A stretch of 64,000 nucleotides of DNA from Sinohyriopsis cumingii (Eukaryota > Mollusca > Bivalvia > Unionida > Unionidae), in contig CM068839.1 of NCBI GenBank assembly GCA_028554795.2, positions 85,023,540 to 85,087,539 of the forward strand, in the 5' to 3' direction. The first letter of the stretch is position 1, and each line of letters begins with the position of its first letter. Shown here piece by piece: positions 30,968 to 46,030 of this stretch. Position numbers and translations under genes: made by a program. The notes below the pieces were generated by a model. The model did no database searches and was not told the DNA's origin. It saw only the letters and a program-made list of their open reading frames with translations.

Positions 30968-33900
30968 ATCTTATAGAAAGCAAACATTTCCTATTAAAGT
31001 ATATATAAAAAACAATAAATGCAAATAATTACAATCTTATATGGAACGAAAAAAATAAAATCCCAAACTAGATTTTTCAAAGAACCTAATTTCCTTTAGA
31101 CGATCTGGTTAAAAATCCATCATTTTAAAAACATTTTCACAAGGGCTGATTTAAATTTTGACAAAAGACCTTCAAAATTATATACTGTTGTACAAACAAG
31201 GGCTGGATTTTATGTAAAATCAACATGTCTTCTTGTAATTCATTAAACCAGTTCCCAAGCCTGTATTGATACATGGGATCTTATCGTGTTTTAATATATA
31301 ATACAAGGGACAACAATTTCTCATTTCAGCTCTGAGATTCAACAATTTGGACTACAAATTTGGCTTAAAACGAATAGCAGTCCATTTTTAATCAAGATTT
31401 CCTGCGATTATTCTCACCCTATTTCTCATATTTGGACATTTAGGTTGGGGTGTGGGGTCATTGCTAGTGCATATAGAAAATTTGGAATATGCCGCCACCA
31501 TGCGTAACGACATATGGTACTCGCTTACCAGTAGGCCTAGCAAATTTAAACTTATATCTACGCATACCTGCATGAAATCGATAGAAAAGTGATTTATTTT
31601 CTCAAAAATGGCAATTATTATAAACGTTATATCTTTAATCCGCCGAGACTAGACGAAACTACGGCATAGATGAAACCTGACCCTGTACTCGCCATCTGCA
31701 TTACTAGTCACATGACTTCACAAATCTCAAACGTTTTGTTTATTTTGTTTTTGTGGGGTTTAACGCCATTTTTCAGCACACGATTGGCTATACATGGCGG
31801 CCAGTATTAATGGTGGAGGAAGAACCCGGGAAAACCCCGGAAAGAACCACCGACCCTCGAGAAGCTACTGGCAAGCTTCCTCACATACCCACATTGGAAA
31901 TCTCAAACGACGGCATTGGAAGTCCAAAAGTCACGTGATATCAACAACAAACTCCTTTTTAATGTTGTTGTACAGAAATTCAATTATCTTAAATAAACAA
32001 GTGAGATACTTTTTGTAAAAACCAGCAATCTGGCCAATCTGATTTATCAAGCAGAGAGCACATGTCAACGTGGTAGTCACGTGATGCAACACAACTCCAG
32101 AAGTTGTTCTTGGTATATATAAAAATAGAGAATTTTGTGTTCTTTCGGTTTTGCATTTTTATTACAACCAGCATATGACTTTCATTTAATTTTGTTTTCT
32201 TTCTCTACAACATTTGAAAATGTGGGTTGTTAGATTTGTGAAATCATGCGACTAGCGATGCAAATAGCAAGTACCAGGTAACATTTCATCAACGCTGTAT
32301 TTTTATCCTGTCTTTCTGCAGATTAAAGGCAATGATTTTAATACTAATGATTTCTGAGAAATCGATTTCATGCATGTATCAATAGACCTAACAAAGTTTA
32401 AGTTTGCTCGGCCATTCGGTATGTGGCTGTGCTTTGCTACAACCATGTTGGCCTCTTGTGATGCTAGACTGGTTTTCATACCTTATATGTAATGAAAGAT
32501 ATGGATATCGAGCTGATTTTAAACATACAATTCTACTAGACGAATCTAATCCACTCAGCATTTGGATTCACTCAGCATATATGTTTATTGCAAGCACCCA
32601 AATGATCCATACTGCACCCTCCGAATATTCTGGTTAGAACTTGATAAATTAAACACGATCAGTTTAGTTACGGCTCAGTCACATGATTGTTTTGGGCATC
32701 AATTGGTGGCGGAAAATGACCGAGTTTTCCGGACTTTTATCAATATTTGCAAAATTCAAGGACTTTTCACGGTCGGGATTTTTTTTATATTTCTCTCCAC
32801 TTTTTCCTGACAGCGTGGGAACCCTGAATTAACAGATAGGTATAATACATCATAATTAATTAATCTTGGGAAAATCCACAAATAATCAATTACAGTAGTA
32901 TGACTTTTCCACAAGGGCCCATACTCGCTTAGAAGTAGAGTCCAACTGCAAACATTGCAACATAGATCTGCTATCGCATAATGAGATCAAGGTCTTTGAG
33001 AATAGATACGGTAATAGACAACAAGGTATCTAAACAAAATTTTTCCATCAAAGAATACACCAAACCATTCTTATTCTATGAGGTAATACTACTGAATCTG
33101 TCTGAAAATAAAGTAATATACATAAGATTCATTGACCATGTTTTGTGGTTATCAAAACCTCAGTGATTTATAATGTAACATCATAATAAAATTATATAAA
33201 GAAAAACATGCCACAAAAACAAGATAAAATGTGGAAGTGTTATATTAAAAAAATCATAACATAATTAAAGAGAACAAAGATATATACCATAAATACATCT
33301 TAAGTAGCTTACAAAAGAAATTTTTGGAAGCTTGTCTTCCTGTAAGCCAAAGGATGCAAAATAAAGTGGGAGATGATATCAAATTAGTTCCACAAAATGT
33401 AAGTGTAGTAAACATTAATGAAACGTTATCTGTTAAAAATGCACTTTCTCGAAAGAACTATGGACCTTTTTAAATTCTGAGATACCCTGCTTTACTCACC
33501 CCATAAATAACACATCATACTTTAATTAACTAAAGTTTCTGGAACTAAGCTTTTAAAAGGTAAGTTGAAAAACTGGATTATTTATTTTCCGTATTTAACT
33601 TGGAAACCAGTTAGTGATAATCTATATGCTGTGGGGTTTGACTTAGGTTTATATGAAATTGTCACAGCATCCATCCCAATCACTGCAAGATTTGTAAAGG
33701 TTTATATGAAATTGTCACATCATCCATACCATTCACTGCAAGATTTGTAAAAATAAGAAGACTACAAATGATGCAATTTCTGAAAACTCAATTTAAATTT
33801 TGTGATATGTTTATCTTTACTTAAGACAGACACATACTGGTATTATCACAAATTAGACTGGCTTTTGTTATGACTCAGAAAGGCTTTGATAATCTAAAGT

Positions 33901-36331
33901 TGCTGTTGTTAAAGGAACAGTCATACAAAGTTTGATTAACACTAACTCAATTTTTATAGAGAGATGAAACTGAAGGTATTTAAAGTCAGACAAGAGCTTG
34001 GGAAACTATCCGGAACTTGTTTCTTAATCAGAGATTGTCCCTACAAACATTCTTGCTCAATCTGATCAAAACTGGCTTTGACATTTTAAATTTGTTCAAA
34101 AACGGTTTTGCATCTGGTTGCCATGGAAGCCACTCCAGGCATTAATGTCACACAGTATATCCTAAGAAACATTCCTGCAAGGTTTGATCGAAATATATTC
34201 TGCAAACGTCAAAAACATGTTTTACACAAGGTTGTGACATAAACTACTCCAATGCAAGGGAAGCCACTTTGACATAATTTGGGCAGAGCATATCCTAAAC
34301 ATTTATATGAAGTTTAATGAAAATCAGTGGTGCACAATTTTATCTTAGAAGTCTAAATTAGAAAGCAGTAATGGGCTGATAATAGAAGCAGGACCAAGAA
34401 GTAAAATAAAATGACAGCCTTTTAATATACAGTGTACACTGGTATAGTCATGCAGAATCCACCTTACATAGGTTCTGTCCACCTAAAAATGAGTCCATGA
34501 AGCACCATATTTTGAATGCACATTGTATTTATACATGTACACCTAAGAAAAGAAAAGAAACTCAAACCGTGCACAACCTTTGGTCCTGTGATCAAGAAAT
34601 ATATACATTCATTCACTCCAAAAAAGGGAAACATTTCAAAGGCTTTAGAATTATAAGGCAAAACAAAACTGTACTTACAACTTCACTAATATAGTGTACA
34701 GTTATTTATTCTTTAACACGTATTTTAATGATATTAACAAGATATCTTTACTTAAGTCATGCAACACTAATAAAAGACCTTCATACAGTTGTCTACCTTG
34801 CCTGTGCAAACAAACCAGAAAACATCTTCAGTAGCTAATGTTCTGATATGATAACACTATCTACACCTTAGCATATCAAGCAGGTATTTCTGTGCTTCGG
34901 GTCTTTGAATCTCATTGTGAACACTGTTCATAAATGATCAAGACAATGGGACCACACAACTTGAATGGGCTCATAAATAAGCAAATTTCCACTGCCAGTT
35001 TGTGTTTGTACAAATGTCTTTCAATCGAATACACCTGCAACAATAGCTTTCCTCTTGTATGTAGTCAAACTTTCGATGCTGAACTTACAAAGTATCCCTT
35101 TTGAAGTCAACTGCATCCAACATTTTTGACCAATGTACAATTCACAGCTGTTACATGCTATTGGTTAGTTGGCATTACATACTAAGAGAGGCAACTCATG
35201 AAATCCAATAGATGTTGCTAGGACAAAGCACTAAAATATCTGTTTGAGCTGCCAAAGTGTAGATAGGTTATCATATTTGAACCCTGCCTAGTGAAGATGA
35301 CCAGAAAATGTAGTTAGAGTTAACTGTATTTTCTTTAGGATTTATTTATTTTTATTTATTTAATTTTAAATGTCATCTTTAAGATTTTCATACTTTTATC
35401 AAACACTACTTTAGATAACATACATTATTATACTATTTACAACTATACTAATGTTGATAAGCTTTTCAAATAGAGCACATACATTCTTCTTATGAATATG
35501 TACACTCGTAAATATATCAAATCAAACAGATATGCAAATATTCAACAGTTTAAACTTTCAAGTCTATCAATATCTTAACAAAATTTATTTTCAACAGCTT
35601 GCGTTTTAATCATGCAGTGGGTGGAACATGGTTCCTCCTTCAACAATATGATTATCAAGAAGAAAACAAACCCTACAAATTACACAAATCATAACCTTGT
35701 TGAGCGAAACCTCTTGTGTCACTCCAAGAGATTTCAATCAAATGAAGATTGGTCGAAAGTCTTGAGTATTTCTTCCTAATGCCAAAAAAGAGCTGGGGCT
35801 CCAGACTGAGCTTTTGTGTTAAAATTTTGAGACAAGTGTATCCAGGTTCAGTGGAACCCCGCTATAACGCGATAATTGGGGTCCACAAAAGTGGATCGCG
35901 TTAATATCGGGGTCACGTTAAGGCGGGGTTTTACAGTATTTTACTTTTTTGAGAGAACAACTCATTGGCAAATATACGTGTATTCATGTCTACGGTATAT
36001 GATGAATAGGGTATCAACACCGTTTAACATCGTGCCGTCGTGGCATTCAGTTCATCTATAATGCATGTAATTCCATTGAAAAATTGCACACAGATTTACA
36101 ATATTCAATATTATTTCCCCTGATGATTGTATCTGAATTATCAACACCGTTTACTTGCCGTCTGATATCACTGTGCGAGCTGTAATTGTATAATGTTGTG
36201 GCAGTATTCGAGTAAACACCCAAAACAATTTACCGTAGACAGAAAAGATAATCATCGTTGTCATACACGCGATAACGTGATGCTGACCTGTCTTGAGTGT
36301 AATCGAAGTAGAGGCGCTGGCGCCTTGGGTG

Positions 36332-37282
36332 CTAGTTAAGTGATCGGGGTGGTAATTGTGTGTCCTCGGGAATTACTTGCAATTGTTCACGTGTGAATCC
36401 ACGTTGAGGAGCAGTCAAATCCAGCATGTAGATTGCTGGTCTACCAGTGGATCTAGTTATGTTAGATATCTTGTGTGCGGTAATACTCCAGATAGGATCA
36501 GTCGCTCTTTTTTTACCACCTTCAAGTTCACCTGATTCATATAAATATCTCACAGTGACACTACCCAGTATTGGCTGCGCTGAGAAACCACGTCGTTGTA
36601 CAGGTATATGCTTTTTGGTGACCGCGATGGCAGGTTTCATGTTGGTTGTTCGAGTAATTTCATTATTTAGCGCAGCTATCACGCTTGGTAATCTTGCAAC
36701 CCATTCACGAGATCTCTTATCCTGAATGAATTCCTTCGCGTATTGATATCCAAATAACCGCTCAGCAAGTGTTCGATTAAATCGCTCAACAATTGCCTGA
36801 TCACGATGAATTGCACTATGTCCTCGCCTGATGGCGACATTATGTTGCTTCATCAACGACGATACTGCGCCTTAAAATTCTTTACCAGGATCAACTTGTA
36901 GCAGCTGTGGCCATCGTAGAGGTTCTCGTTGATAAATTCGTTCAAGCGCAGAAGCAACCTCAGATGCTGTTTTAGTCGCTAACGGTTCCGCATCTTTGTA
37001 TCTACTTGCAATATCAACTACAGTTAACGCGTACTTGTACGTTCGGCGACGAATGGTATCATGTGGCAGAAATAATATATCAGCCTGATGAACTTCATTT
37101 GGCACAACATCGAAATGTGCAAAGTGAATTTGTTTAGGCGGTGGTTGGTAAATTTGCCATATTGCCTGTTTGGATAACCAATTCTTAGCAGTATCACGTG
37201 TGACTTTTGCTGCGTTGGCAAGCTTGCCGATTGCTGCGCTACCTCTCCAGTATCCTCTTGGGGAATAATAAATCGACTCCAT
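36332..37282 (-). pseudogene. Integrase, unit 4, nonsense at codon 137
   Basis: TAA at 36872-36874. The protein halves are identical to those of unit 3. Confidence 0.95.
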
Positions 37283-37287
37283 TATAA

Positions 37288-37834
37288 TTAATTACCAGTG
37301 CCTAATACAAGCTTAGATTTCATCGCAGATTTTATTAACCAGCTACCTAACTTTTCTTTGAAAGATTTATCAGTGATGACATTTAACGCGTGAATTTCAC
37401 ATCCGCGAGATGCCTATCTTGTAGATCCTTACTTCGGTAAGCTACATCATGGACATGGCATGCTTTATCGATAGCAATTATCGGGTACTCACCTGGATTG
37501 GGTTGATTTAAGGCATCAAGCCTGATATCAAGTCGGGTTCCAGGACCACAGTAATTATATCCTGGAAGATGTTTTTCTCCTGGGTATTTAGCCCACGGAG
37601 TTCCTGGTAATTTTCCTAACTTGGCCGCGATATCACCTCTTTTTTTTTTTTAATTGACTTTGATTTTGGCGCTGACTTTGGTTTCGGCGCTACACCTGAC
37701 GGAATAAATTTAAACCTTTTTGTGCCGCATCGTTCACACTTGCCTGTAAGCGCTTGTCGATTATTTTTTGTTGTAGTGGATGTTATGTTTGCAGTTGGGG
37801 TACGTGCTCTACATTTCACACAATATAAATCCAT
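37288..37834 (-). pseudogene. Zinc ribbon-PLA2, unit 4, frameshifted
   Basis: The T-run is 12; the ribbon frame stops at 37,616. The 3' frameshift is present. Matches unit 3. Confidence 0.8.
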
Positions 37835-37854
37835 ATTATTTTATAATATATCTA

Positions 37855-38493
37855 ATGGAGATCACTGACTTTTCTGCTACAAAACGACGAGAGCCAATCA
37901 AACATAACTCGGTGCTACCAAATTCAATTCGAATGATTATTATAGGCCCATCTGGAAGTGGTAAGACGCAGTTGTTACTTAATTTAATAATGAAGTGGAT
38001 GAAGTGGAATAAGTTGTATTTGGTAGCTCCATCTGTGGATGATCAGCGATGCTACAGCGTGTTAAAAGATTTTAATGAGAATGCAAAATCGATAAGCTGC
38101 GACGATGATGTTGTTGAATTTATTACTAGTATTGATGAATCAACAAGTATGGATGATATTGATGGAAGTATTAATAATTTAGTCATGTACGACGATGTGA
38201 TGTTGGACAAACAATCAAATCCTGCCAGGATATTCTCACGCGGCAGACATAAAAATGTAGATGTGATTTATGTAACTCAACGATATACACAAATCCCAAA
38301 AGTGATCAGGGACAACTGTAACATTCTTGCGCTGTTCAACAGCGTTGACACACACACGTTACGAAATAAACATCAGACTTGGTGCAGCGGCGATATGGAT
38401 ATAAATAAGTTTAAACATTTCTTTAGTCGTGCTCAGGCAAAACCACATGGGTTTGTAACGCTAAATTTACATGATCCTCGAACACGGTATTGA
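37855..38493 (+). CDS. Packaging ATPase, unit 4
   Basis: 212 aa, identical in protein sequence to units 1 and 3. Confidence 0.92.
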   Translation: MEITDFSATKRREPIKHNSVLPNSIRMIIIGPSGSGKTQLLLNLIMKWMKWNKLYLVAPSVDDQRCYSVLKDFNENAKSISCDDDVVEFITSIDESTSMDDIDGSINNLVMYDDVMLDKQSNPARIFSRGRHKNVDVIYVTQRYTQIPKVIRDNCNILALFNSVDTHTLRNKHQTWCSGDMDINKFKHFFSRAQAKPHGFVTLNLHDPRTRY

Positions 38494-39110
38494 GTCGGGT
38501 TAGATACAATTTTCAGCTAGAGAGCAGCAGAGGGGGCGACGACAACAGCACGCAGCAACAATGGCGACAATTATGTTTACAACGAAGCACCCTCGCGGTT
38601 TTATTTCGGCGTTTGGAAGTTGTAGGCGGCGCCCCTTCTGACGATGACAACAACAAAACGGCGACAACTGCGTTTACAATGAAGCGTCAACGCGGTATTT
38701 TAAAGGGCTTATTTCGGCGTTTGGAGGTTTCTAAAAGTTGTGGGATGCTGCTTAAATTTCCAGGGTTTTTAAAGGACGAAATTAATTTTTTCAAGGTTCA
38801 CCTATGACCATTACTGAATGGAATTAAGGAACATTTTAGATTGCAAAACATGCATTTTCTAAATCTAAAGATGTTTCTCTTTCAAGACTCGCCATAACAT
38901 CTAAGTCAGAAAAGACGATCGTGTACAAAACCACAAAATGTATCACATGAAACAAGTTTGATTATATTTCTATAAATTGGCACGTAAAGTCATTTCAATG
39001 TACAGAACACAATTTCTAACATTATTTTGCTGACCTGCATTATGTTACCAAGTGGTAACAACATAATGAATATAAATTAGTTTTGTTTCCTTTCAAACCT
39101 TTAAGTCGCG

Positions 39111-39145
<35 letters not shown>

Positions 39146-42100
39146 ATCTTATAGAAAGCAAACATTTCCTATTAAAGTATATATAAAAAACAATAAATGC
39201 AAATAATTACAATCTTATATGGAACGAAAAAAATAAAATCCCAAACTAGATTTTTCAAAGAACCTAATTTCCTTTAGACGATCTGGTTAAAAATCCATCA
39301 TTTTAAAAACATTTTCACAAGGGCTGATTTAAATTTTGACAAAAGACCTTCAAAATTATATACTGTTGTACAAACAAGGGCTGGATTTTATGTAAAATCA
39401 ACATGTCTTCTTGTAATTCATTAAACCAGTTCCCAAGCCTGTATTGATACATGGGATCTTATCGTGTTTTAATATATAATACAAGGGACAACAATTTCTC
39501 ATTTCAGCTCTGAGATTCAACAATTTGGACTACAAATTTGGCTTAAAACGAATAGCAGTCCATTTTTAATCAAGATTTCCTGCGATTATTCTCACCCTAT
39601 TTCTCATATTTGGACATTTAGGTTGGGGTGTGGGGTCATTGCTAGTGCATATAGAAAATTTGGAATATGCCGCCACCATGCGTAACGACATATGGTACTC
39701 GCTTACCAGTAGGCCTAGCAAATTTAAACTTATATCTACGCATACCTGCATGAAATCGATAGAAAAGTGATTTATTTTCTCAAAAATGGCAATTATTATA
39801 AACGTTATATCTTTAATCCGCCGAGACTAGACGAAACTACGGCATAGATGAAACCTGACCCTGTACTCGCCATCTGCATTACTAGTCACATGACTTCACA
39901 AATCTCAAACGTTTTGTTTATTTTGTTTTTGTGGGGTTTAACGCCATTTTTCAGCACACGATTGGCTATACATGGCGGCCAGTATTAATGGTGGAGGAAG
40001 AACCCGGGAAAACCCCGGAAAGAACCACCGACCCTCGAGAAGCTACTGGCAAGCTTCCTCACATACCCACATTGGAAATCTCAAACGACGGCATTGGAAG
40101 TCCAAAAGTCACGTGATATCAACAACAAACTCCTTTTTAATGTTGTTGTACAGAAATTCAATTATCTTAAATAAACAAGTGAGATACTTTTTGTAAAAAC
40201 CAGCAATCTGGCCAATCTGATTTATCAAGCAGAGAGCACATGTCAACGTGGTAGTCACGTGATGCAACACAACTCCAGAAGTTGTTCTTGGTATATATAA
40301 AAATAGAGAATTTTGTGTTCTTTCGGTTTTGCATTTTTATTACAACCAGCATATGACTTTCATTTAATTTTGTTTTCTTTCTCTACAACATTTGAAAATG
40401 TGGGTTGTTAGATTTGTGAAATCATGCGACTAGCGATGCAAATAGCAAGTACCAGGTAACATTTCATCAACGCTGTATTTTTATCCTGTCTTTCTGCAGA
40501 TTAAAGGCAATGATTTTAATACTAATGATTTCTGAGAAATCGATTTCATGCATGTATCAATAGACCTAACAAAGTTTAAGTTTGCTCGGCCATTCGGTAT
40601 GTGGCTGTGCTTTGCTACAACCATGTTGGCCTCTTGTGATGCTAGACTGGTTTTCATACCTTATATGTAATGAAAGATATGGATATCGAGCTGATTTTAA
40701 ACATACAATTCTACTAGACGAATCTAATCCACTCAGCATTTGGATTCACTCAGCATATATGTTTATTGCAAGCACCCAAATGATCCATACTGCACCCTCC
40801 GAATATTCTGGTTAGAACTTGATAAATTAAACACGATCAGTTTAGTTACGGCTCAGTCACATGATTGTTTTGGGCATCAATTGGTGGCGGAAAATGACCG
40901 AGTTTTCCGGACTTTTATCAATATTTGCAAAATTCAAGGACTTTTCACGGTCGGGATTTTTTTTATATTTCTCTCCACTTTTTCCTGACAGCGTGGGAAC
41001 CCTGAATTAACAGATAGGTATAATACATCATAATTAATTAATCTTGGGAAAATCCACAAATAATCAATTACAGTAGTATGACTTTTCCACAAGGGCCCAT
41101 ACTCGCTTAGAAGTAGAGTCCAACTGCAAACATTGCAACATAGATCTGCTATCGCATAATGAGATCAAGGTCTTTGAGAATAGATACGGTAATAGACAAC
41201 AAGGTATCTAAACAAAATTTTTCCATCAAAGAATACACCAAACCATTCTTATTCTATGAGGTAATACTACTGAATCTGTCTGAAAATAAAGTAATATACA
41301 TAAGATTCATTGACCATGTTTTGTGGTTATCAAAACCTCAGTGATTTATAATGTAACATCATAATAAAATTATATAAAGAAAAACATGCCACAAAAACAA
41401 GATAAAATGTGGAAGTGTTATATTAAAAAAATCATAACATAATTAAAGAGAACAAAGATATATACCATAAATACATCTTAAGTAGCTTACAAAAGAAATT
41501 TTTGGAAGCTTGTCTTCCTGTAAGCCAAAGGATGCAAAATAAAGTGGGAGATGATATCAAATTAGTTCCACAAAATGTAAGTGTAGTAAACATTAATGAA
41601 ACGTTATCTGTTAAAAATGCACTTTCTCGAAAGAACTATGGACCTTTTTAAATTCTGAGATACCCTGCTTTACTCACCCCATAAATAACACATCATACTT
41701 TAATTAACTAAAGTTTCTGGAACTAAGCTTTTAAAAGGTAAGTTGAAAAACTGGATTATTTATTTTCCGTATTTAACTTGGAAACCAGTTAGTGATAATC
41801 TATATGCTGTGGGGTTTGACTTAGGTTTATATGAAATTGTCACAGCATCCATCCCAATCACTGCAAGATTTGTAAAGGTTTATATGAAATTGTCACATCA
41901 TCCATACCATTCACTGCAAGATTTGTAAAAATAAGAAGACTACAAATGATGCAATTTCTGAAAACTCAATTTAAATTTTGTGATATGTTTATCTTTACTT
42001 AAGACAGACACATACTGGTATTATCACAAATTAGACTGGCTTTTGTTATGACTCAGAAAGGCTTTGATAATCTAAAGTTGCTGTTGTTAAAGGAACAGTC

Positions 42101-44509
42101 ATACAAAGTTTGATTAACACTAACTCAATTTTTATAGAGAGATGAAACTGAAGGTATTTAAAGTCAGACAAGAGCTTGGGAAACTATCCGGAACTTGTTT
42201 CTTAATCAGAGATTGTCCCTACAAACATTCTTGCTCAATCTGATCAAAACTGGCTTTGACATTTTAAATTTGTTCAAAAACGGTTTTGCATCTGGTTGCC
42301 ATGGAAGCCACTCCAGGCATTAATGTCACACAGTATATCCTAAGAAACATTCCTGCAAGGTTTGATCGAAATATATTCTGCAAACGTCAAAAACATGTTT
42401 TACACAAGGTTGTGACATAAACTACTCCAATGCAAGGGAAGCCACTTTGACATAATTTGGGCAGAGCATATCCTAAACATTTATATGAAGTTTAATGAAA
42501 ATCAGTGGTGCACAATTTTATCTTAGAAGTCTAAATTAGAAAGCAGTAATGGGCTGATAATAGAAGCAGGACCAAGAAGTAAAATAAAATGACAGCCTTT
42601 TAATATACAGTGTACACTGGTATAGTCATGCAGAATCCACCTTACATAGGTTCTGTCCACCTAAAAATGAGTCCATGAAGCACCATATTTTGAATGCACA
42701 TTGTATTTATACATGTACACCTAAGAAAAGAAAAGAAACTCAAACCGTGCACAACCTTTGGTCCTGTGATCAAGAAATATATACATTCATTCACTCCAAA
42801 AAAGGGAAACATTTCAAAGGCTTTAGAATTATAAGGCAAAACAAAACTGTACTTACAACTTCACTAATATAGTGTACAGTTATTTATTCTTTAACACGTA
42901 TTTTAATGATATTAACAAGATATCTTTACTTAAGTCATGCAACACTAATAAAAGACCTTCATACAGTTGTCTGCCTTGCCTGTGCAAACAAACCAGAAAA
43001 CATCTTCAGTAGCTAATGTTCTGATATGATAACACTATCTACACCTTAGCATATCAAGCAGGTATTTCTGTGCTTCGGGTCTTTGCATCTCATTGTGAAC
43101 ACTGTTCATAAATGATAAGACAATGGGACCACACAACTTGAATGGGCTCATAAACAAGCAATTTTCCACTGCCAGTTTGTGCTTGTACAAATGTCTTTCA
43201 ATCGAATACACCTGCAACAATAGCTTTCCTCTTGTATGTAGTCAAACTTTCGATGCTGAACTTACAAAGTATCCCTTTTGAAGTCAACTGCATCCAACAT
43301 TTTTGACCAATGTACAATTCACAGCTGTTACATGCTATTGGTTAGTTGGCATTACATACTAAGAGAGGCAACTCATGAAATCCAATAGATGTTGCTAGGA
43401 CAAAGCACTAAAATATCTGTTTGAGCTGCCAAAGTGTAGATAGGTTATCATATTTGAACCCTGCCTAGTGAAGATGACCAGAAAATGTAATTAGAGTTAA
43501 CTGTATTTTCTTTAGGATTTATTTATTTTTATTTATTTAATTTTAAATGTCATCTTTAAGATTTTCATACTTTTATCAAACACTACTTTAGATAACATAC
43601 ATTATTATACTATTTACAACTATACTAGTGTTGATAAGCTTTTCAAATAGAGCACATACATTCTTCTTATGAATATGTACACTCGTAAATATATCAAATC
43701 AAACAGATATGCAAATATTCAACAGTTTAAACTTTCAAGTCTATCAATATCTTAACAAAATTTATTTTCAACAGCTTGCGTTTTAATCATGCAGTGGGTG
43801 GAACATGGTTCCTCCTTCAACAATATGATTATCAAGAAGAAAACAAACCCTACAAATTACACAAATCATAACCTTGTTGAGCGAAACCTCTTGTGTCACT
43901 CCAAGAGATTTCAATCAAATGAAGATTGGTCGAAAGTCTTGAGTATTTCTTCCTAATGCCAAAAAAGAGCTGGGGCTCCAGACTGAGCTTTTGTGTTAAA
44001 ATTTTGAGACAAGTGTATCCAGGTACAGTGGAACCCCGCTATAACGCGATAATTGGGGTCCACAAAAGTGGATCGCGTTAATATCGGGGTCACGTTAAGG
44101 CGGGGTTTTACAGTACTTTTACTTTTTTGAGAGAACAACTCATTGGCAAATATACGTGTATTCATGTCTACGGTATATGATGAATAGGGTATCAACACCG
44201 TTTAACATCGTGCCGTCGTGGCATTCAGTTCATCTATAATGCATGTAATTCCATTGAAAAATTGCACACAGATTTACAATATTCAATATTATTTCCCCTG
44301 ATGATTGTATCTGAATTATCAACACCGTTTACTTGCCGTCTGATATCACTGTGCGAGCTGTAATTGTATAATGTTGTGGCAGTATTCGAGTAAACACCCA
44401 AAACAATTTACCGTAGACAGAAAAGATAATCATCGTTGTCATACACGCGATAACGTGATGCTGACCTGTCTTGAGTGTAATCGAAGTAGAGGCGCTGGCG
44501 CCTTGGGTG

Positions 44510-45460
44510 CTAGTTAAGTGATCGGGGTGGTAATTGTGTGTCCTCGGGAATTACTTGTAATTGTTCACGTGTGAATCCACGTTGAGGAGAAGTCGAATCC
44601 AGCATGTAGATTGCTGGTCTACCAGTGGATCTAGTTATGTTAGATATCTTGTGTGCGGTAATACTCCAGATAGGATCAGTCGCTCTTTTTTTACCACCTT
44701 CAAGTTCACCTGATTCATATAAATATCTCACAGTGACACTACCCAGTATTGGCTGCGCTGAGAAACCACGTCGTTGTACAGGTATATGCTTTTTGGTGAC
44801 CGCGATGGCAGGTTTCATGTTGGTTGTTCGAGTAATTTCATTATTTAGCGCAGCTATCACGCTTGGTAATCTTGCAACCCATTCACGAGATCTCTTATCC
44901 TGAATGAATTCCTTCGCGTATTGATATCCAAATAACCGCTCAGCAAGTGTTCGATTAAATCGCTCAACAATTGCCTGATCACGATGAATTGCACTATGTC
45001 CTCGCCTGATGGCGACATTATGTTGCTTCATCAACGACGATACTGCGCCTTAAAATTCTTTACCAGGATCAACTTGTAGCAGCTGTGGCCATCGTAGAGG
45101 TTCTCGTTGATAAATTCGTTCAAGCGCAGAAGCAACCTCAGATGCTGTTTTAGTCGCTAACGGTTCCGCATCTTTGTATCTACTTGCAATATCAACTACA
45201 GTTAACGCGTACTTGTACGTTCGGCGACGAATGGTATCATGTGGCAGAAATAATATATCAGCCTGATGAACTTCATTTGGCACAACATCGAAATGTGCAA
45301 AGTGAATTTGTTTAGGCGGTGGTTGGTAAATTTGCCATATTGCCTGTTTGGATAACCAATTCTTAGCAGTATCACGTGTGACTTTTGCTGCGTTGGCAAG
45401 CTTGCCGATTGCTGCGCTACCTCTCCAGTATCCTCTTGGGGAATAATAAATCGACTCCAT
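44510..45460 (-). pseudogene. Integrase, unit 5, nonsense at codon 137
   Basis: TAA at 45050-45052. Ser291, as in units 2 and 7. Confidence 0.95.
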
Positions 45461-45465
45461 TATAA

Positions 45466-46010
45466 TTAATTACCAGTGCCTAATACAAGCTTAGATTTCA
45501 TTGCAGATTTTATTAACCAGCTAGCTAACTTTTCTTTGAAAGATTTATCAGTGATGGCATTTAACGCGTGAATTTCACATCCGCGAGATGCCTATCTTGT
45601 AGATCCTTACTTCGGTAAGCTACATCATGGACATGGCATGCTTTATCGATAGCAATTATCGGGTACTCACCTGGATTGGGTTGATTTAAGGCATCAAGCC
45701 TGATATCAAGTCGGGTTCCAGGACCACAGTAATTATATCCTGGAAGATGTTTTTCTCCTGGGTATTTAGCCCACGGAGTTCCTGGTAATTTTCCTAACTT
45801 GGCCGCGATATCACCTCTTTTTTTTTTAATTGACTTTGATTTTGGCGCTGACTTTGGTTTCGGCGCTCCAGCTGACGGAATAAATTTAAACTTTTTTGTG
45901 CCGCATCGTTCACACTTGCCTGTAAGCGCTTGTCGATTATTTTTTGTTGTAGTGGATGTTATGTTTGCAGTTGGGGTACGTGCTCTACATTTCACACAAT
46001 ATAAATCCAT
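45466..46010 (-). pseudogene. Zinc ribbon-PLA2, unit 5, ribbon and PLA2 in one frame; 3' end shifted
   Basis: With a T-run of 10 the zinc ribbon and PLA2 read as one 149-aa frame (45,561-46,010). Ribbon Cys are 5/8/33/36, the Ca loop is near residues 92-99, and the catalytic His128-Asp129 and Tyr132 are present. This unit shows that the two domains belong to one protein. The frame still ends early at 45,561 because of the shared 3' shift; the last third continues in another frame to 45,466. Confidence 0.8.
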
Positions 46011-46030
46011 ATTATTTTATAATATATCTA

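Larger units (their letters stand above)
27989..36166 (+). repeat. Array unit 3 (8178 bp)
   Basis: Type A throughout. Its first two thirds are almost indistinguishable from unit 4, including a private ACC in TGTTACCAAG near 30,868 and an extra A near 33,250. Confidence 0.95.
36167..44344 (+). repeat. Array unit 4 (8178 bp)
   Basis: Type A on the left and type B on the right, with the switch between about 41,430 and 42,972. Confidence 0.95.
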